Both the position numbers and the translations under genes were made by a program. Source: Nocardioides aquaticus (GTDB lineage Bacteria; Actinomycetota; Actinomycetes; Propionibacteriales; Nocardioidaceae). Taken from it: DNA of 64,000 nt. The stretch covers positions 434,001 to 498,000 of the forward strand of contig NZ_CP075371.1 in assembly GCF_018459925.1 (NCBI RefSeq), written 5' to 3'. The notes beneath the pieces were generated by a model. The model made no database searches. It was not told where the DNA came from and saw only the letters and a list, made by a program, of their open reading frames with translations. Shown here piece by piece: positions 35,925-43,496 of the stretch (positions are counted from its first letter, which is position 1; each line of letters starts with the position of its first letter).

Positions 35925-36421
35925 GCCCGGACCAGCAGCACCTCGTCTTCACCCTCGACCGGCACGACCTCGCGGACGCGCTGGGCGTCGGGGACGTGTC
36001 GTCGTGGGCGTGGGACGAGCTGGCCGGCGCGCGGTCCGCGCAGGACCCGGCGACGGTGGAGGCCTCCCTGAAGCTGGGGGACGCCTTCGGGTACGACCAC
36101 CGCTGGTGCGACCCGCTCGTAGATCTGCTCGGCCAGGACTGGCACACGCGGCACGAGGACGTCGCCTTCATGCTGGGCCGGGTGGGGTGCGTGGACGCGG
36201 TCCCCGCCCTGGTCGGAGCGACCCGGTGGGTGCCCGACTACCTGGACTACGACGAGTCCCGCCAGCTGGCCGTCAAGGCGATCCACTCGTTGGGGCGGAT
36301 CCCCGGCGACGAGGCACGCGTGGCCCTAGAGGCTCTGCTGGACCACGAGGACCACGCCCTGCGTCCCCGTGTGCGACGGGTGCTCGACCGCCGCACCGAC
36401 GCGGGGGGAGTGGGCTCGTGA
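35921..36421 (+). CDS. HEAT-repeat-like protein
   Basis: 166 residues, alpha-solenoid pattern: DPLVDLLGQDWHTRHEDVAFMLGRVG, then AVPALVGATR, then RQLAVKAIHSLGRIPGDEARVALEALL, each with the HEAT helix pair spacing. Soluble. Starts by ATGA overlap with the ankyrin gene and ends by GTGA overlap with the next gene, so at least three genes are coupled. Protein-binding scaffold, role as immunity protein inferred from context. Confidence 0.7.
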   Translation: MSPDQQHLVFTLDRHDLADALGVGDVSSWAWDELAGARSAQDPATVEASLKLGDAFGYDHRWCDPLVDLLGQDWHTRHEDVAFMLGRVGCVDAVPALVGATRWVPDYLDYDESRQLAVKAIHSLGRIPGDEARVALEALLDHEDHALRPRVRRVLDRRTDAGGVGS

Positions 36422-36738
36422 CCGACCTCAGCGGTTTCGAGGGCCGTCTGGACGAGCTGACCACGCGGGTCCTGATGCCCCTACGGGGCGACAAGTCGTT
36501 GGACGGTCAGGCGCTGACCGAGCTCGAGGAGCTGGTCCAGGAGATCGGCGACAGCGGCGCGGTCGCCGAGACCATCCCGACGGCCTTCGCCGGCAAGCTG
36601 TGGTTCGTCTTCTACGCGATGCACGACGAGGCCGACCACGCGCGTGCGGAGGCCGGCGCGATCAGGAGGGCCGCCGCGGGCTACCAGGAGGCGCTGCGGG
36701 TTGCGATCTTCGGGCCCTGGTGGGGGCGCGGGCGGTAG
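36418..36738 (+). CDS. hypothetical protein of the immunity array
   Basis: 106 residues, helical (LDGQALTELEELVQEIG; HDEADHARAEAGAIRRAAAGYQEAL). GTG at 36418 selected for its GTGA overlap with the HEAT gene stop; the longer open frame upstream is a shadow of that gene. A C-terminal GPWWGRGR ends it. No family recognised. Confidence 0.6.
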   Translation: MTDLSGFEGRLDELTTRVLMPLRGDKSLDGQALTELEELVQEIGDSGAVAETIPTAFAGKLWFVFYAMHDEADHARAEAGAIRRAAAGYQEALRVAIFGPWWGRGR

Positions 36739-36771
36739 TCCGGCGCGGTGGGGTCTCCTACGCTCCGGGGC

Positions 36772-37263
36772 ATGACCGACGTAGCGGCTGCCGGGTCCGA
36801 GCTGATGCGGCTGCGGGGCGACCCGGCCGCAGGTGGCAGCCCGGGCGGTGCGGGGCTGGTCACCGTCCGGGCGCGGGTGCCACCACCCGCCGACGGTGCC
36901 CAGGACGAGGCGTGGGCGGTCCTGCGACGCGTGAACGACGTGGTCCTCGCCGCGGTCCTGCTGCCGGCGGAGGAGCACGCTGCGCCCGACGCCGACCGCC
37001 ACCTCCCGCCGTGGTTCCGGCAGGCCTGCGCCCCCGAGGGTGCGCGGTCACCGGACGAGCGACGCTGGACGGCGCGCAGCTGGCTGTCCTGGTTCGACCC
37101 GTCGGACCGCCCATGGCGGTGGTGGGACGCCGAGGTCGTCACGCCCGATCTGGTCCGGGTCCGGGTGGAGGTGCCGGGGTGGCCGGTCGCCCTGGGCGCG
37201 CTGGCGTGGGCGCTCGAGGCGGCCGGCGCGGTCGACGTCACCGAGGACGAGAGCTCCGGATGA
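36772..37263 (+). CDS. hypothetical protein of the immunity array
   Basis: 163 residues, soluble alpha/beta with many Trp (RRWTARSWLSWFDPSDRPWRWWDAEVV). The ATG at 36772 opens TDVAAAGSELM; an in-frame ATG/GTG at 36748 gives eight more residues and cannot be excluded. The stop overlaps the next ATG as ATGA. No family recognised. Confidence 0.6.
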   Translation: MTDVAAAGSELMRLRGDPAAGGSPGGAGLVTVRARVPPPADGAQDEAWAVLRRVNDVVLAAVLLPAEEHAAPDADRHLPPWFRQACAPEGARSPDERRWTARSWLSWFDPSDRPWRWWDAEVVTPDLVRVRVEVPGWPVALGALAWALEAAGAVDVTEDESSG

Positions 37264-37661
37264 CCGTCTACGAGGACGGGACCGAGGTCCCCGAGGGTGG
37301 CGCCGTCGTGGGTGGACCGGCTGTGGGGGCCCTGGCCTTCGGCTGGCTCGGACCCGGTGATCTCGGGCCTCCCCGTCATTGTCCCGACTCCCTCCTGCGC
37401 GTGCTGGAGGACGCGGCCCGGTCGCCGGTCGGGCGCACGCGCGGCTTCCACCGATGCCCGTTCTGCCCGGATGCCGAGTTCTGGCTGACACGCCACCAGA
37501 CCACGGACGGGTCGGAGCTGTGGCTCGGGAGCGCCGCGATCGAGGTCCGTGACAGAAGTGGTCGGACCTGGCAGGCGCCGAACCTGGTGCTGCACTACGT
37601 GACGGCGCACGGCTACCTGCCGCCGGCGCCGCTGGTCGAGACCTACGGCACAGCGCGGTGA
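37260..37661 (+). CDS. DUF7919-like immunity-type protein
   Basis: 133 residues. RCPFCPDAEFWLTR supplies a CxxC pair, then LWLGSAAIEVRD and WQAPNLVLHYVTAHGYLPPAPLVE match the pattern GSxEIxV...YxAPxLIxHYVxxHxYxPPxEF of DUF7919 proteins seen next to toxins. ATG at 37260 overlaps the preceding stop (ATGA); its stop overlaps the next GTG (GTGA). Confidence 0.65.
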   Translation: MTVYEDGTEVPEGGAVVGGPAVGALAFGWLGPGDLGPPRHCPDSLLRVLEDAARSPVGRTRGFHRCPFCPDAEFWLTRHQTTDGSELWLGSAAIEVRDRSGRTWQAPNLVLHYVTAHGYLPPAPLVETYGTAR

Positions 37662-38209
37662 CCCCCGGCCTCCAGCAGCTCGTCGCGCTGGTCCCGCCGC
37701 CGCCGGTGCCCGGGGCGTACGCCATCCCGGCCGCACGGCTCGCTGCCGAGGCCTCCCTCGGTGTCACCCTCCCCGACGATCACCGCGCGCTGCTCGACAC
37801 CTACGGGCCGGGCGCGTTCGACGACTTCCTGTGGCTGCTCGCGCCCGGCGCCGAGGAGCGGCACCTCGACCTGGTGGAGCAGGCACGCGTCAGGCTCGAG
37901 GCGCTGCGGTCGCTGGCCGCGGGCGGCGAGGTGGTGCCGTACGACGTCGACGGCGGCGAGCTGCTCCCGTGGGCGGTGACCGACAACGGCGACGTCTGCT
38001 TCTGGCGGTGCTCCCCGCGTCACGACCCGGAGCGGTGGGGAGTCGTGGTGAACGAGGCCCGCGGGCCGGCGTGGGAGCCGTTCGACCTGACCGCGACGGG
38101 TTTCCTCGTCGCGGTTCTCTCGGGCCGGGAGCGAGTACGCGCCTTCCCGTCGGACGTGCCGTCCGCGCAGCCCCGGTTCACTGTTCGTGCTGCGGGAGGG
38201 GCCGGCTGA
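37658..38209 (+). CDS. SMI1/KNR4 (SUKH) family protein
   Basis: 183 residues. LGVTLPDDHRALLDTYGPGAFDDFLWLLAPG is the classical SUKH opening; WAVTDNGDVCFWRC and WGVVVNEARGPAWEPFDLTATGFL match its later strands. This is the longer knr4 form, different from the short SUKH protein at 33101. GTG at 37658 is in GTGA overlap with the preceding stop. It overlaps the 3' end of the opposite DUF4291 gene by 32 bases. Confidence 0.85.
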   Translation: MTPGLQQLVALVPPPPVPGAYAIPAARLAAEASLGVTLPDDHRALLDTYGPGAFDDFLWLLAPGAEERHLDLVEQARVRLEALRSLAAGGEVVPYDVDGGELLPWAVTDNGDVCFWRCSPRHDPERWGVVVNEARGPAWEPFDLTATGFLVAVLSGRERVRAFPSDVPSAQPRFTVRAAGGAG

Positions 38210-38792
38210 GGCCGATCCGCGGGCCCACGGCCTCGGGCAGCGGGTAGGGCCGTTCGAGGCCGGGTCGGGTGCGGCGCAGCGCGGGGTCCTCGCGCATGGC
38301 GTGCACCTCGGCGGTGAGGTCGGTCAGGTCGACCATCCACTCGTCGACGTAGGCCGCGACCGTGCGGCCACCGAGGCCCACCTGGATCGAGCGCCACGGG
38401 AGCGGGTCGAGGGTCGTGGAGCGTTCGGGGTCCCACTGCACGCGCACGGGGCTGGCTTCCTTGAGCCGGGCCCAGGTGTCGCGGTCGGGGTGGATCTCCG
38501 CGTCGAGGTGGCTGAGGCAGGACGACGCGAGTGCCTCCTCGAAGCCCGCGCGGGTGATCCGGACGGCCAGGACGCGCTCCTGGTCGGGCTTGGTCGCCCA
38601 GCCGCAGCGGTACATCATCCAGAGGAACGACGGCTTGACCCAGGTCATCCGCTCGCGCTTGAAGGGCGGCACGAAGCGCCCGGCCTCGAGGGCGGCGTCG
38701 GCGACCCGGTCGGGGTAGGCCTGGTAGACGGTGATGGTCTGGTCGTCGTAGGCGGCGCGGACCTGGCGCAGCGGCGGGGTCGACGGAGACAC
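38178..38792 (-). CDS. DUF4291 domain protein
   Basis: 204 residues. The pattern VRAAYDDQTITVYQAYP, FKRERMTWVKPSFLWMMYR and CGWATKPDQERVLAV is characteristic of DUF4291, a widely distributed cytoplasmic family of unknown biochemical role. GTG at 38792 is used because coding signal begins there (SPSTPPLRQVRAAYD); the longer frame upstream is Arg-rich shadow. It may be a housekeeping gene and not part of the immunity array. It is divergent from the 38816 gene with a 23-base gap. Confidence 0.85.
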   Translation of the reverse strand: MSPSTPPLRQVRAAYDDQTITVYQAYPDRVADAALEAGRFVPPFKRERMTWVKPSFLWMMYRCGWATKPDQERVLAVRITRAGFEEALASSCLSHLDAEIHPDRDTWARLKEASPVRVQWDPERSTTLDPLPWRSIQVGLGGRTVAAYVDEWMVDLTDLTAEVHAMREDPALRRTRPGLERPYPLPEAVGPRIGLSRPLPQHEQ

Positions 38793-38815
38793 GGGACCAT
38801 CATGGAGGCAGGACG

Positions 38816-39430
38816 ATGACGCTCGACGAGGTGCGTGCCCGGGTGACCCGGCTGGACGTGCCCTCTGACGCCGTCGTCCTCGGCCACGGTGCGGCGGCGA
38901 ACGAGGCGTGGGTCCTGTGCGACGAGGGCAGCCGGTGGAGCGTCTACTACGCCGAGCGCGGCGGACGTACCGCGGAGCGCCGCCACCCCACGCTCGAGGA
39001 GGCCGCCGAGGACCTGCTGACACGCCTGGCCCGGGTCTTCCCCGCCGCTCGGGAGGTCGGTGAATCTCGGACCACCTACTACCTCAGCTCCCTCGAGAGC
39101 ACCCGGCTCGCGCAGGTGCGCCAGTGTCACGTCCTGCGGGTGCTGGCCTTCGACAACGGCAAGCCGGCCCTGCTGGTCCGCCTGCAGCCGCCGCTCCCGG
39201 GGCAGGAGCTCGGCGAGCGCGAGGACGTCGGGGTGGTCGTCCTCGCCGCCCGTCACCGGGGCGCCTCGGTCGACCCGGTCGCGGAGTTCCCCTGCTTCGT
39301 CCACGTCGCGGTGGCGGCCGAGGGTCGGGAACCGCCGCAGGACCCGGTGAGCGCCGCGGACCTCACCGTGGTCGGCTGGGGGGAGCTCTACCGGACAGCG
39401 GCGGACGCCGCGGCGAACCGCTTCGAGTGA
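38816..39430 (+). CDS. hypothetical protein
   Basis: 204 residues, cytoplasmic alpha/beta. Contains AWVLCDEGSRWSVYYAERGG, LLVRLQPPLPGQ and a middle helical part (LEEAAEDLLTRLARVF). ATG at 38816 with GGAGGCAGG before it. No family recognised; it may belong to the array or to the DUF4291 unit. Confidence 0.65.
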   Translation: MTLDEVRARVTRLDVPSDAVVLGHGAAANEAWVLCDEGSRWSVYYAERGGRTAERRHPTLEEAAEDLLTRLARVFPAAREVGESRTTYYLSSLESTRLAQVRQCHVLRVLAFDNGKPALLVRLQPPLPGQELGEREDVGVVVLAARHRGASVDPVAEFPCFVHVAVAAEGREPPQDPVSAADLTVVGWGELYRTAADAAANRFE

Positions 39431-39479
39431 CCGGGGCCGGTCGAGGCGGGGGCGGGCCGGCGACTGTCATCATGACGAC

Positions 39480-40052
39480 GTGGACGTCCTGGGGCGGGCT
39501 CGTGGCCTGGTGGTCCTGGTCGAGGACCAGCTGACCCGCCGCGACGTCGACAACGCCTGGGACCTCCTCGACGCGAACGAGGCCGGCGTCGCCGTCGAGC
39601 TGGTGGCCACCCAGCTCGTCGAGCACGGCGCGACGGTCGAGGAGGAGACGGTGCGGCTGGTCCGCTCTCTGTGCGAGGAGATGGGCCTGCGCGACGAGGT
39701 CTGGCGCTCGCTGCGGGGGACGACCGCAGACGCACCCGACGGGGTCGCCGAGACGCTCCGCGCCCTCTCGTCGTTGCTCTACCGCACGGGCGAGCCGCGC
39801 TGGGCAGCACTGCTGGGCTCGCTCGCCGAGGAGGCCGCCACGCCCCGTCCGGCCGACGAGCGGCGTCAGCTGCTGGTCACGGTGATCGGCCTCTACCGCG
39901 GCATGGGTGGGCTCGACGACCTCGTCCTCCAGGACGCGTCCGGGGTACGCACCGAGCAGCCCGCTCTGGACGACCTGCGCCGGCGGCTCCACGAGCAGGC
40001 GGTACGCGAACGTGGCGCGGACGGACCGGTCGGCGGGGGTGCCGGCTCGTGA
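39480..40052 (+). CDS. MafI/DUF6966-like immunity-type protein
   Basis: 190 residues. The C-terminal half (GEPRWAALLGSLAEEAA, then VIGLYRGMGGLDDLVLQD) matches the DUF6966 pattern. The N-terminal half (LVATQLVEHGATVEEETVRLV) resembles small MafI-type immunity helices. It may be a fusion of two immunity modules. GTGs/ATGs upstream are possible; GTG at 39480 is chosen since coding signal starts there. GTGA overlap with the LRR gene. Confidence 0.6.
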   Translation: MDVLGRARGLVVLVEDQLTRRDVDNAWDLLDANEAGVAVELVATQLVEHGATVEEETVRLVRSLCEEMGLRDEVWRSLRGTTADAPDGVAETLRALSSLLYRTGEPRWAALLGSLAEEAATPRPADERRQLLVTVIGLYRGMGGLDDLVLQDASGVRTEQPALDDLRRRLHEQAVRERGADGPVGGGAGS

Positions 40053-40942
40053 CGAGCGGATTCAGCGAGGGCGAGCTCGGTGGCGTGGTCGAGGTCGTGC
40101 TCCAGGGTCGGTGGACCCCCGCGGCAGCGGAGCCGTTCACCTCCGGGCGTGCGCAGCGACTCGTCGTCAACCACGCGCTCGGCGCCGACGAGCCGGACCT
40201 CGGGTTCCTCGAGGGGCTGCCGGTCCGCGAGCTGGTGGTGCTCGACCGACGGGTCCGGAGCCTGAAGCCGGTCGAGGCCCTCGGGGCGAACCTGAGCAAG
40301 TTGTCAGTGACCACGCACCCCTCGGCGGTCCTCGACCTGGGACGGCTGCCGGGGCTCCTCGAGCTGGCGGCCGAATGGAGCCAGGTCCGAGGTTCGTGGG
40401 CCTCGGCCTCGGCCTCGGGCCTCCTGCGCGCCGCACTGCGTGGCTACACCGCGGCGGACCTCATTCCGCTGGGCGCCGCCCCGGGGTTGGTTCAGGTCGA
40501 CCTGAAGGACCGTCCGCGGCTGGAGTCGCTGCGCGGTGCGTCCGCGCTGCCCGCTCTCCGCCGGCTCGCCGTCGTCGGCGCGGCCGCGCTCACCGACATT
40601 GACGACCTGCGCACCCTCGGCCGGTTAGAGGAGCTCGAGCTGGAGGCGTGCCGCGGGGTGGGTGCCCTGGACGCGGTGGCGGACTGCCGTGCTCTGACCC
40701 GGTTCAACGCCAGCGACTGCGGCGACGTCGCGTCGCTGCGACCCCTGCGTGACCTGGCACGGCTGCGGCACCTCAGGCTCTACGGGACGACGCGGGTCCT
40801 CGACGGCGACCTGTCCGTCCTGGCGGACCTGCCCGTCCTCGAGGACCTGCGGATGAGGAGCCGTCGGGAGTACCGCCCGTCGGTCGCCGAGATCCAGGCG
40901 CTGCGTCCGCGGGTCTCGCCGGGAGCGGGTCCCGATGAGTGA
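40049..40942 (+). CDS. leucine-rich-repeat protein
   Basis: 297 residues. Several LRR-type units of about 22 residues are visible: LPALRRLAVVGAAALTDIDDL, LGRLEELELEACRGVGALDAV, LARLRHLRLYGTTRVLDGDL. Soluble. GTG at 40049 is chosen for the GTGA overlap with the preceding stop. LRR proteins in such arrays probably act by binding toxin or partner. The stop overlaps the next gene's start by 8 bases. Confidence 0.75.
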   Translation: MTSGFSEGELGGVVEVVLQGRWTPAAAEPFTSGRAQRLVVNHALGADEPDLGFLEGLPVRELVVLDRRVRSLKPVEALGANLSKLSVTTHPSAVLDLGRLPGLLELAAEWSQVRGSWASASASGLLRAALRGYTAADLIPLGAAPGLVQVDLKDRPRLESLRGASALPALRRLAVVGAAALTDIDDLRTLGRLEELELEACRGVGALDAVADCRALTRFNASDCGDVASLRPLRDLARLRHLRLYGTTRVLDGDLSVLADLPVLEDLRMRSRREYRPSVAEIQALRPRVSPGAGPDE

Positions 40943-41468
40943 CGTGCTCGGCCTGCTGGCGCTGCCGACCGACGAGCGCGACCACGACGTACCGGCGTCA
41001 TGGGTGCTACGCATCGCCGACTCGATGTCCCAGGAACCCGGGCAGTGGTCGGCGGCAGCGGACGGGCTCGACGACGGCCACTCCTGGCCGCTGCTCGGGT
41101 TCGTGGAGCACGCCTCCTCGCTCGTCGCCCGGGACGGCAGCCTCCGGCTCGCCGAGCAGGCCGCCTTCGCCCTGGCGTTGCTGCAGGACGGACCCCTGGA
41201 CCGGCGGGACGTGATCGTCGTCGCCGACCTGCTCCCGCGAGCCTGCGACCGGGCCTGCCTGGACTTCGCCGCCGTGGTGCGGGCGGGGTGCGCGCGGGCC
41301 GGGGAGCGCGGCGAATCCTGCCGGAATTGGCTGCTGCAGCGCCCGGTCGGCTCGTCGCTGTACGACGAGGTGGGGGAGGGGCGGACGTTCCGCTACCGCC
41401 GGGTGCCGGCGGAGTTCGACGCCGACGACCTGCTCGCCCGGTTGGAGCGCCACCGCAAGGACCGCTGA
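40935..41468 (+). CDS. hypothetical protein, last gene of the immunity array
   Basis: 177 residues, helical, soluble (LAEQAAFALALLQDG; RACDRACLDFAAVVRAGCARAG). ATG at 40935 overlaps the LRR gene end. The C terminus (RYRRVPAEFDADDLLARLERHRKDR) is basic. No family recognised; position and overlap suggest the same role as its neighbours. Confidence 0.6.
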   Translation: MSDVLGLLALPTDERDHDVPASWVLRIADSMSQEPGQWSAAADGLDDGHSWPLLGFVEHASSLVARDGSLRLAEQAAFALALLQDGPLDRRDVIVVADLLPRACDRACLDFAAVVRAGCARAGERGESCRNWLLQRPVGSSLYDEVGEGRTFRYRRVPAEFDADDLLARLERHRKDR

Positions 41469-41497
41469 TCCGTCAGGGCGCGCCAAGGCGGCGCGCG

Positions 41498-41612
41498 CAG
41501 CCCCGGTGGTCGAGGGCGAGCGCAGCGTCCGGTCGTCGAGGGCGTGCGTCAGCCCGGGTGGTCGAGGGCGTGCGTCAGCCCCGGTGGTCGAGGAGCGAGC
41601 AAAGCGAGAGCT
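41498..41612. repeat. short tandem repeat, four imperfect units of 25-27 bases
   Basis: The units start CAGCCCCGGTGGTCGAGG, CAGCGTCCGGTCGTCGAGG, CAGCCCGGGTGGTCGAGG and CAGCCCCGGTGGTCGAGG, each followed by GCGAGCGcag or GCGTGCGT-like ends. The last unit runs into GAGCGAGCAAAGCGAGAGCTCGC, which has an inverted repeat. Sequence of the form GGTGGTCGAGG-AGCGAGC is a familiar dispersed intergenic repeat in Nocardioides-type genomes (general knowledge). It separates the array from the HNH gene. Confidence 0.75.
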
Positions 41613-41632
41613 CGCCCGCCGAACGGGTCGGC

Positions 41633-42913
41633 CTAGGTCCGGCGGTGGAAGGTGACCTTGTTGTCGGCGTGGACCTTCATCTCGTAGGCGGGGTCGTGGG
41701 CCCGGGCGTGGTGGTGGGGGCACAAAAGCCGCCCGTCCTCGATGTCGGTCAGGCCGCCTTCGGAGAACTTCTTGTCGTGGTGGGCGTGACACAGACCCGG
41801 TGGCCAGTCGCACCCTTTGGCGGTGCACGACTTGTCGCGGGCGTGCAGGGCGTAGGTCTGGGCGGCGGTGAACCGGCGTCGGGCCCGGCCCTGGTGCAGG
41901 ACCTCGCCGTTGCCGCCCAGGACGACGGGGATGATCCGGGCCTCGCAGGCCAGGCGCATCGCCTGGGCCGCGGTCATCGGGGTCCCGTCGTCGAGCGTCG
42001 CGGTCCCGAGTGCGGTGGTGAGGAGGTCGAAGGTGGTGGTCGTGATGAAGGTGCCGTCGGTGCGTCCGAGCTTCGGGGCGTTGTTGCGGGGGTAGTTCTC
42101 GATGAGCTCGCAGAACGCCTCACCCAGCTTCTGCGGTGACGGCCGGCCCTTGGTCCATTCCCGCTTCCCACCCTCGGGGTCGTCGCTGGCGGGGGTGCAG
42201 TTGACGTGGCCGGGGGCAGCGAAGCCGTAGAGGAGCTTCTGCAGCATCTTGGCTTGGACCTCGGGGATGGTGAACCGGCCATGCGCGGTGCCGTGGCCGT
42301 CGAACGACAGGCTGAACCGCCGCTTCTGCGCCGCCTTCGCCTCAGCGGCTTCGAGACGTTTGCGGTCGATCTCCTCACCGACCTCGGGTGCGACCAGGGT
42401 CAGGATGTGCGCCCCCAGCTGCCTCAGCTCCTGGGGAGCGAACTCCACCGCGTACCCGACCAACGCCTCCTCGGCTCGTGTCACCAACCCCGCGTCGAGG
42501 TCGTCGGGGAGGTCCTCCAACGCGTTGACCACGACCCGGACCTGCTCCGCGTTCATGGACCCGGCGGCGAGCGCGTCCCGCACACGGTGCCACCGGGTCT
42601 CCAACGCGGTCGCCAACCTGACCTGGGCGGCGGACACGTTCTTCTGCGACCGGGTGGCGTTGGCGGCCCAGACGCCGGTGGAGGTGCAGCCGGTGTCGGC
42701 GCCGACCTGGACCTCCTCGGCGTGGGCGAGGACGGCGTACTCGTAGGAGGCCAGGCGGGACTTCAGCTCGGCCAGGGCCAGGATCGTGTCCCTCGTGGTG
42801 GCGGCGTCCAACGCGAACAGCGGCCGCTCCACCAACGCGACTACAGCTGCGGACACCGCGCGGACACCGGCCGGCACGGGGTGCCCGGTGGTGGTGTCCT
42901 TGTCGGTGGCCAT
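41633..42913 (-). CDS. DUF222 / HNH endonuclease family protein
   Basis: 426 residues. N-terminal DUF222 helical part (ALAELKSRLASYEYAVLAHAEEV) and C-terminal HNH nuclease motif: CTAKGCDWPPGLCHAHHDKKFSEGG, then DGRLLCPHHHARAHD. This is the 13E12-repeat type of actinobacteria, present in many copies per genome and often in variable regions, with the catalytic role inferred from the HNH motif. ATG at 42913. It marks the boundary between the immunity array and the secretion cluster. Confidence 0.92.
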   Translation of the reverse strand: MATDKDTTTGHPVPAGVRAVSAAVVALVERPLFALDAATTRDTILALAELKSRLASYEYAVLAHAEEVQVGADTGCTSTGVWAANATRSQKNVSAAQVRLATALETRWHRVRDALAAGSMNAEQVRVVVNALEDLPDDLDAGLVTRAEEALVGYAVEFAPQELRQLGAHILTLVAPEVGEEIDRKRLEAAEAKAAQKRRFSLSFDGHGTAHGRFTIPEVQAKMLQKLLYGFAAPGHVNCTPASDDPEGGKREWTKGRPSPQKLGEAFCELIENYPRNNAPKLGRTDGTFITTTTFDLLTTALGTATLDDGTPMTAAQAMRLACEARIIPVVLGGNGEVLHQGRARRRFTAAQTYALHARDKSCTAKGCDWPPGLCHAHHDKKFSEGGLTDIEDGRLLCPHHHARAHDPAYEMKVHADNKVTFHRRT

Positions 42914-43080
42914 GAATCAATCCAAGCACTCGCCACCGACAGTCCTGGGGTGTTTCCACAGGTCAGAGGCGGTTATCCTCAACCAGGACGGGCACATTCG
43001 ATCAAACGTTCGGTAACAAGATCGAGGTGACCGCTTGATGACGAGGTAATCCGCCCCGCGCCCGTCCGCGGTGCCGCATC

Positions 43081-43311
43081 ATGACGCCCGTGAATGCTCC
43101 GGAAACCCCTCTGTCCCAGGCGTCCGACTTCCCGAGCGTCACCTACCTGGTCGTCACTGGCACCATCGCGGTGATCGGGCTGGGCCTCGCGTTCGCTGCT
43201 GTGGTGCCGTCGATCGTCGGGGTCATCTCGATGCTGCCGGTCCTGATCGGCTTCCAGCAGATCGGGCTTCGCAAGCGGGCGGAGCGGCAGGAGAAGAAGG
43301 CTCGCGGCTAG
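43081..43311 (+). CDS. small two-helix membrane protein
   Basis: 76 residues with two hydrophobic segments (about 22-42 and 43-60: VTYLVVTGTIAVIGLGLAFAA; VPSIVGVISMLPVLIGF) and a basic cytoplasmic end RKRAERQEKKARG. ATG at 43081. Function unknown; it may be a remnant or a small membrane accessory of the neighbouring secretion cluster. Confidence 0.6.
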   Translation: MTPVNAPETPLSQASDFPSVTYLVVTGTIAVIGLGLAFAAVVPSIVGVISMLPVLIGFQQIGLRKRAERQEKKARG

Positions 43312-43496
43312 CCCGGACAACGACCTTGTTGAACCGTTGACAAGCTTCTGACCTGCGACGACTGCGTGGTCTAGCCGGTTGGACGGGACCACCGTCGTTC
43401 GGGTACGGGTCGCTGTACCCAGGCCTTATGCTGTGGCCGCTGCGGGGCTCGCCATGGGGTGTCTCGGCATCCGCGATCAGCTAGATGGGGTCACAC

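Noticed and set aside
43312..43484. Promoter with TTGACA before the exported coiled-coil gene
   Set aside because: A TTGACA hexamer near 43336 exists but no plausible -10 at proper spacing was found.
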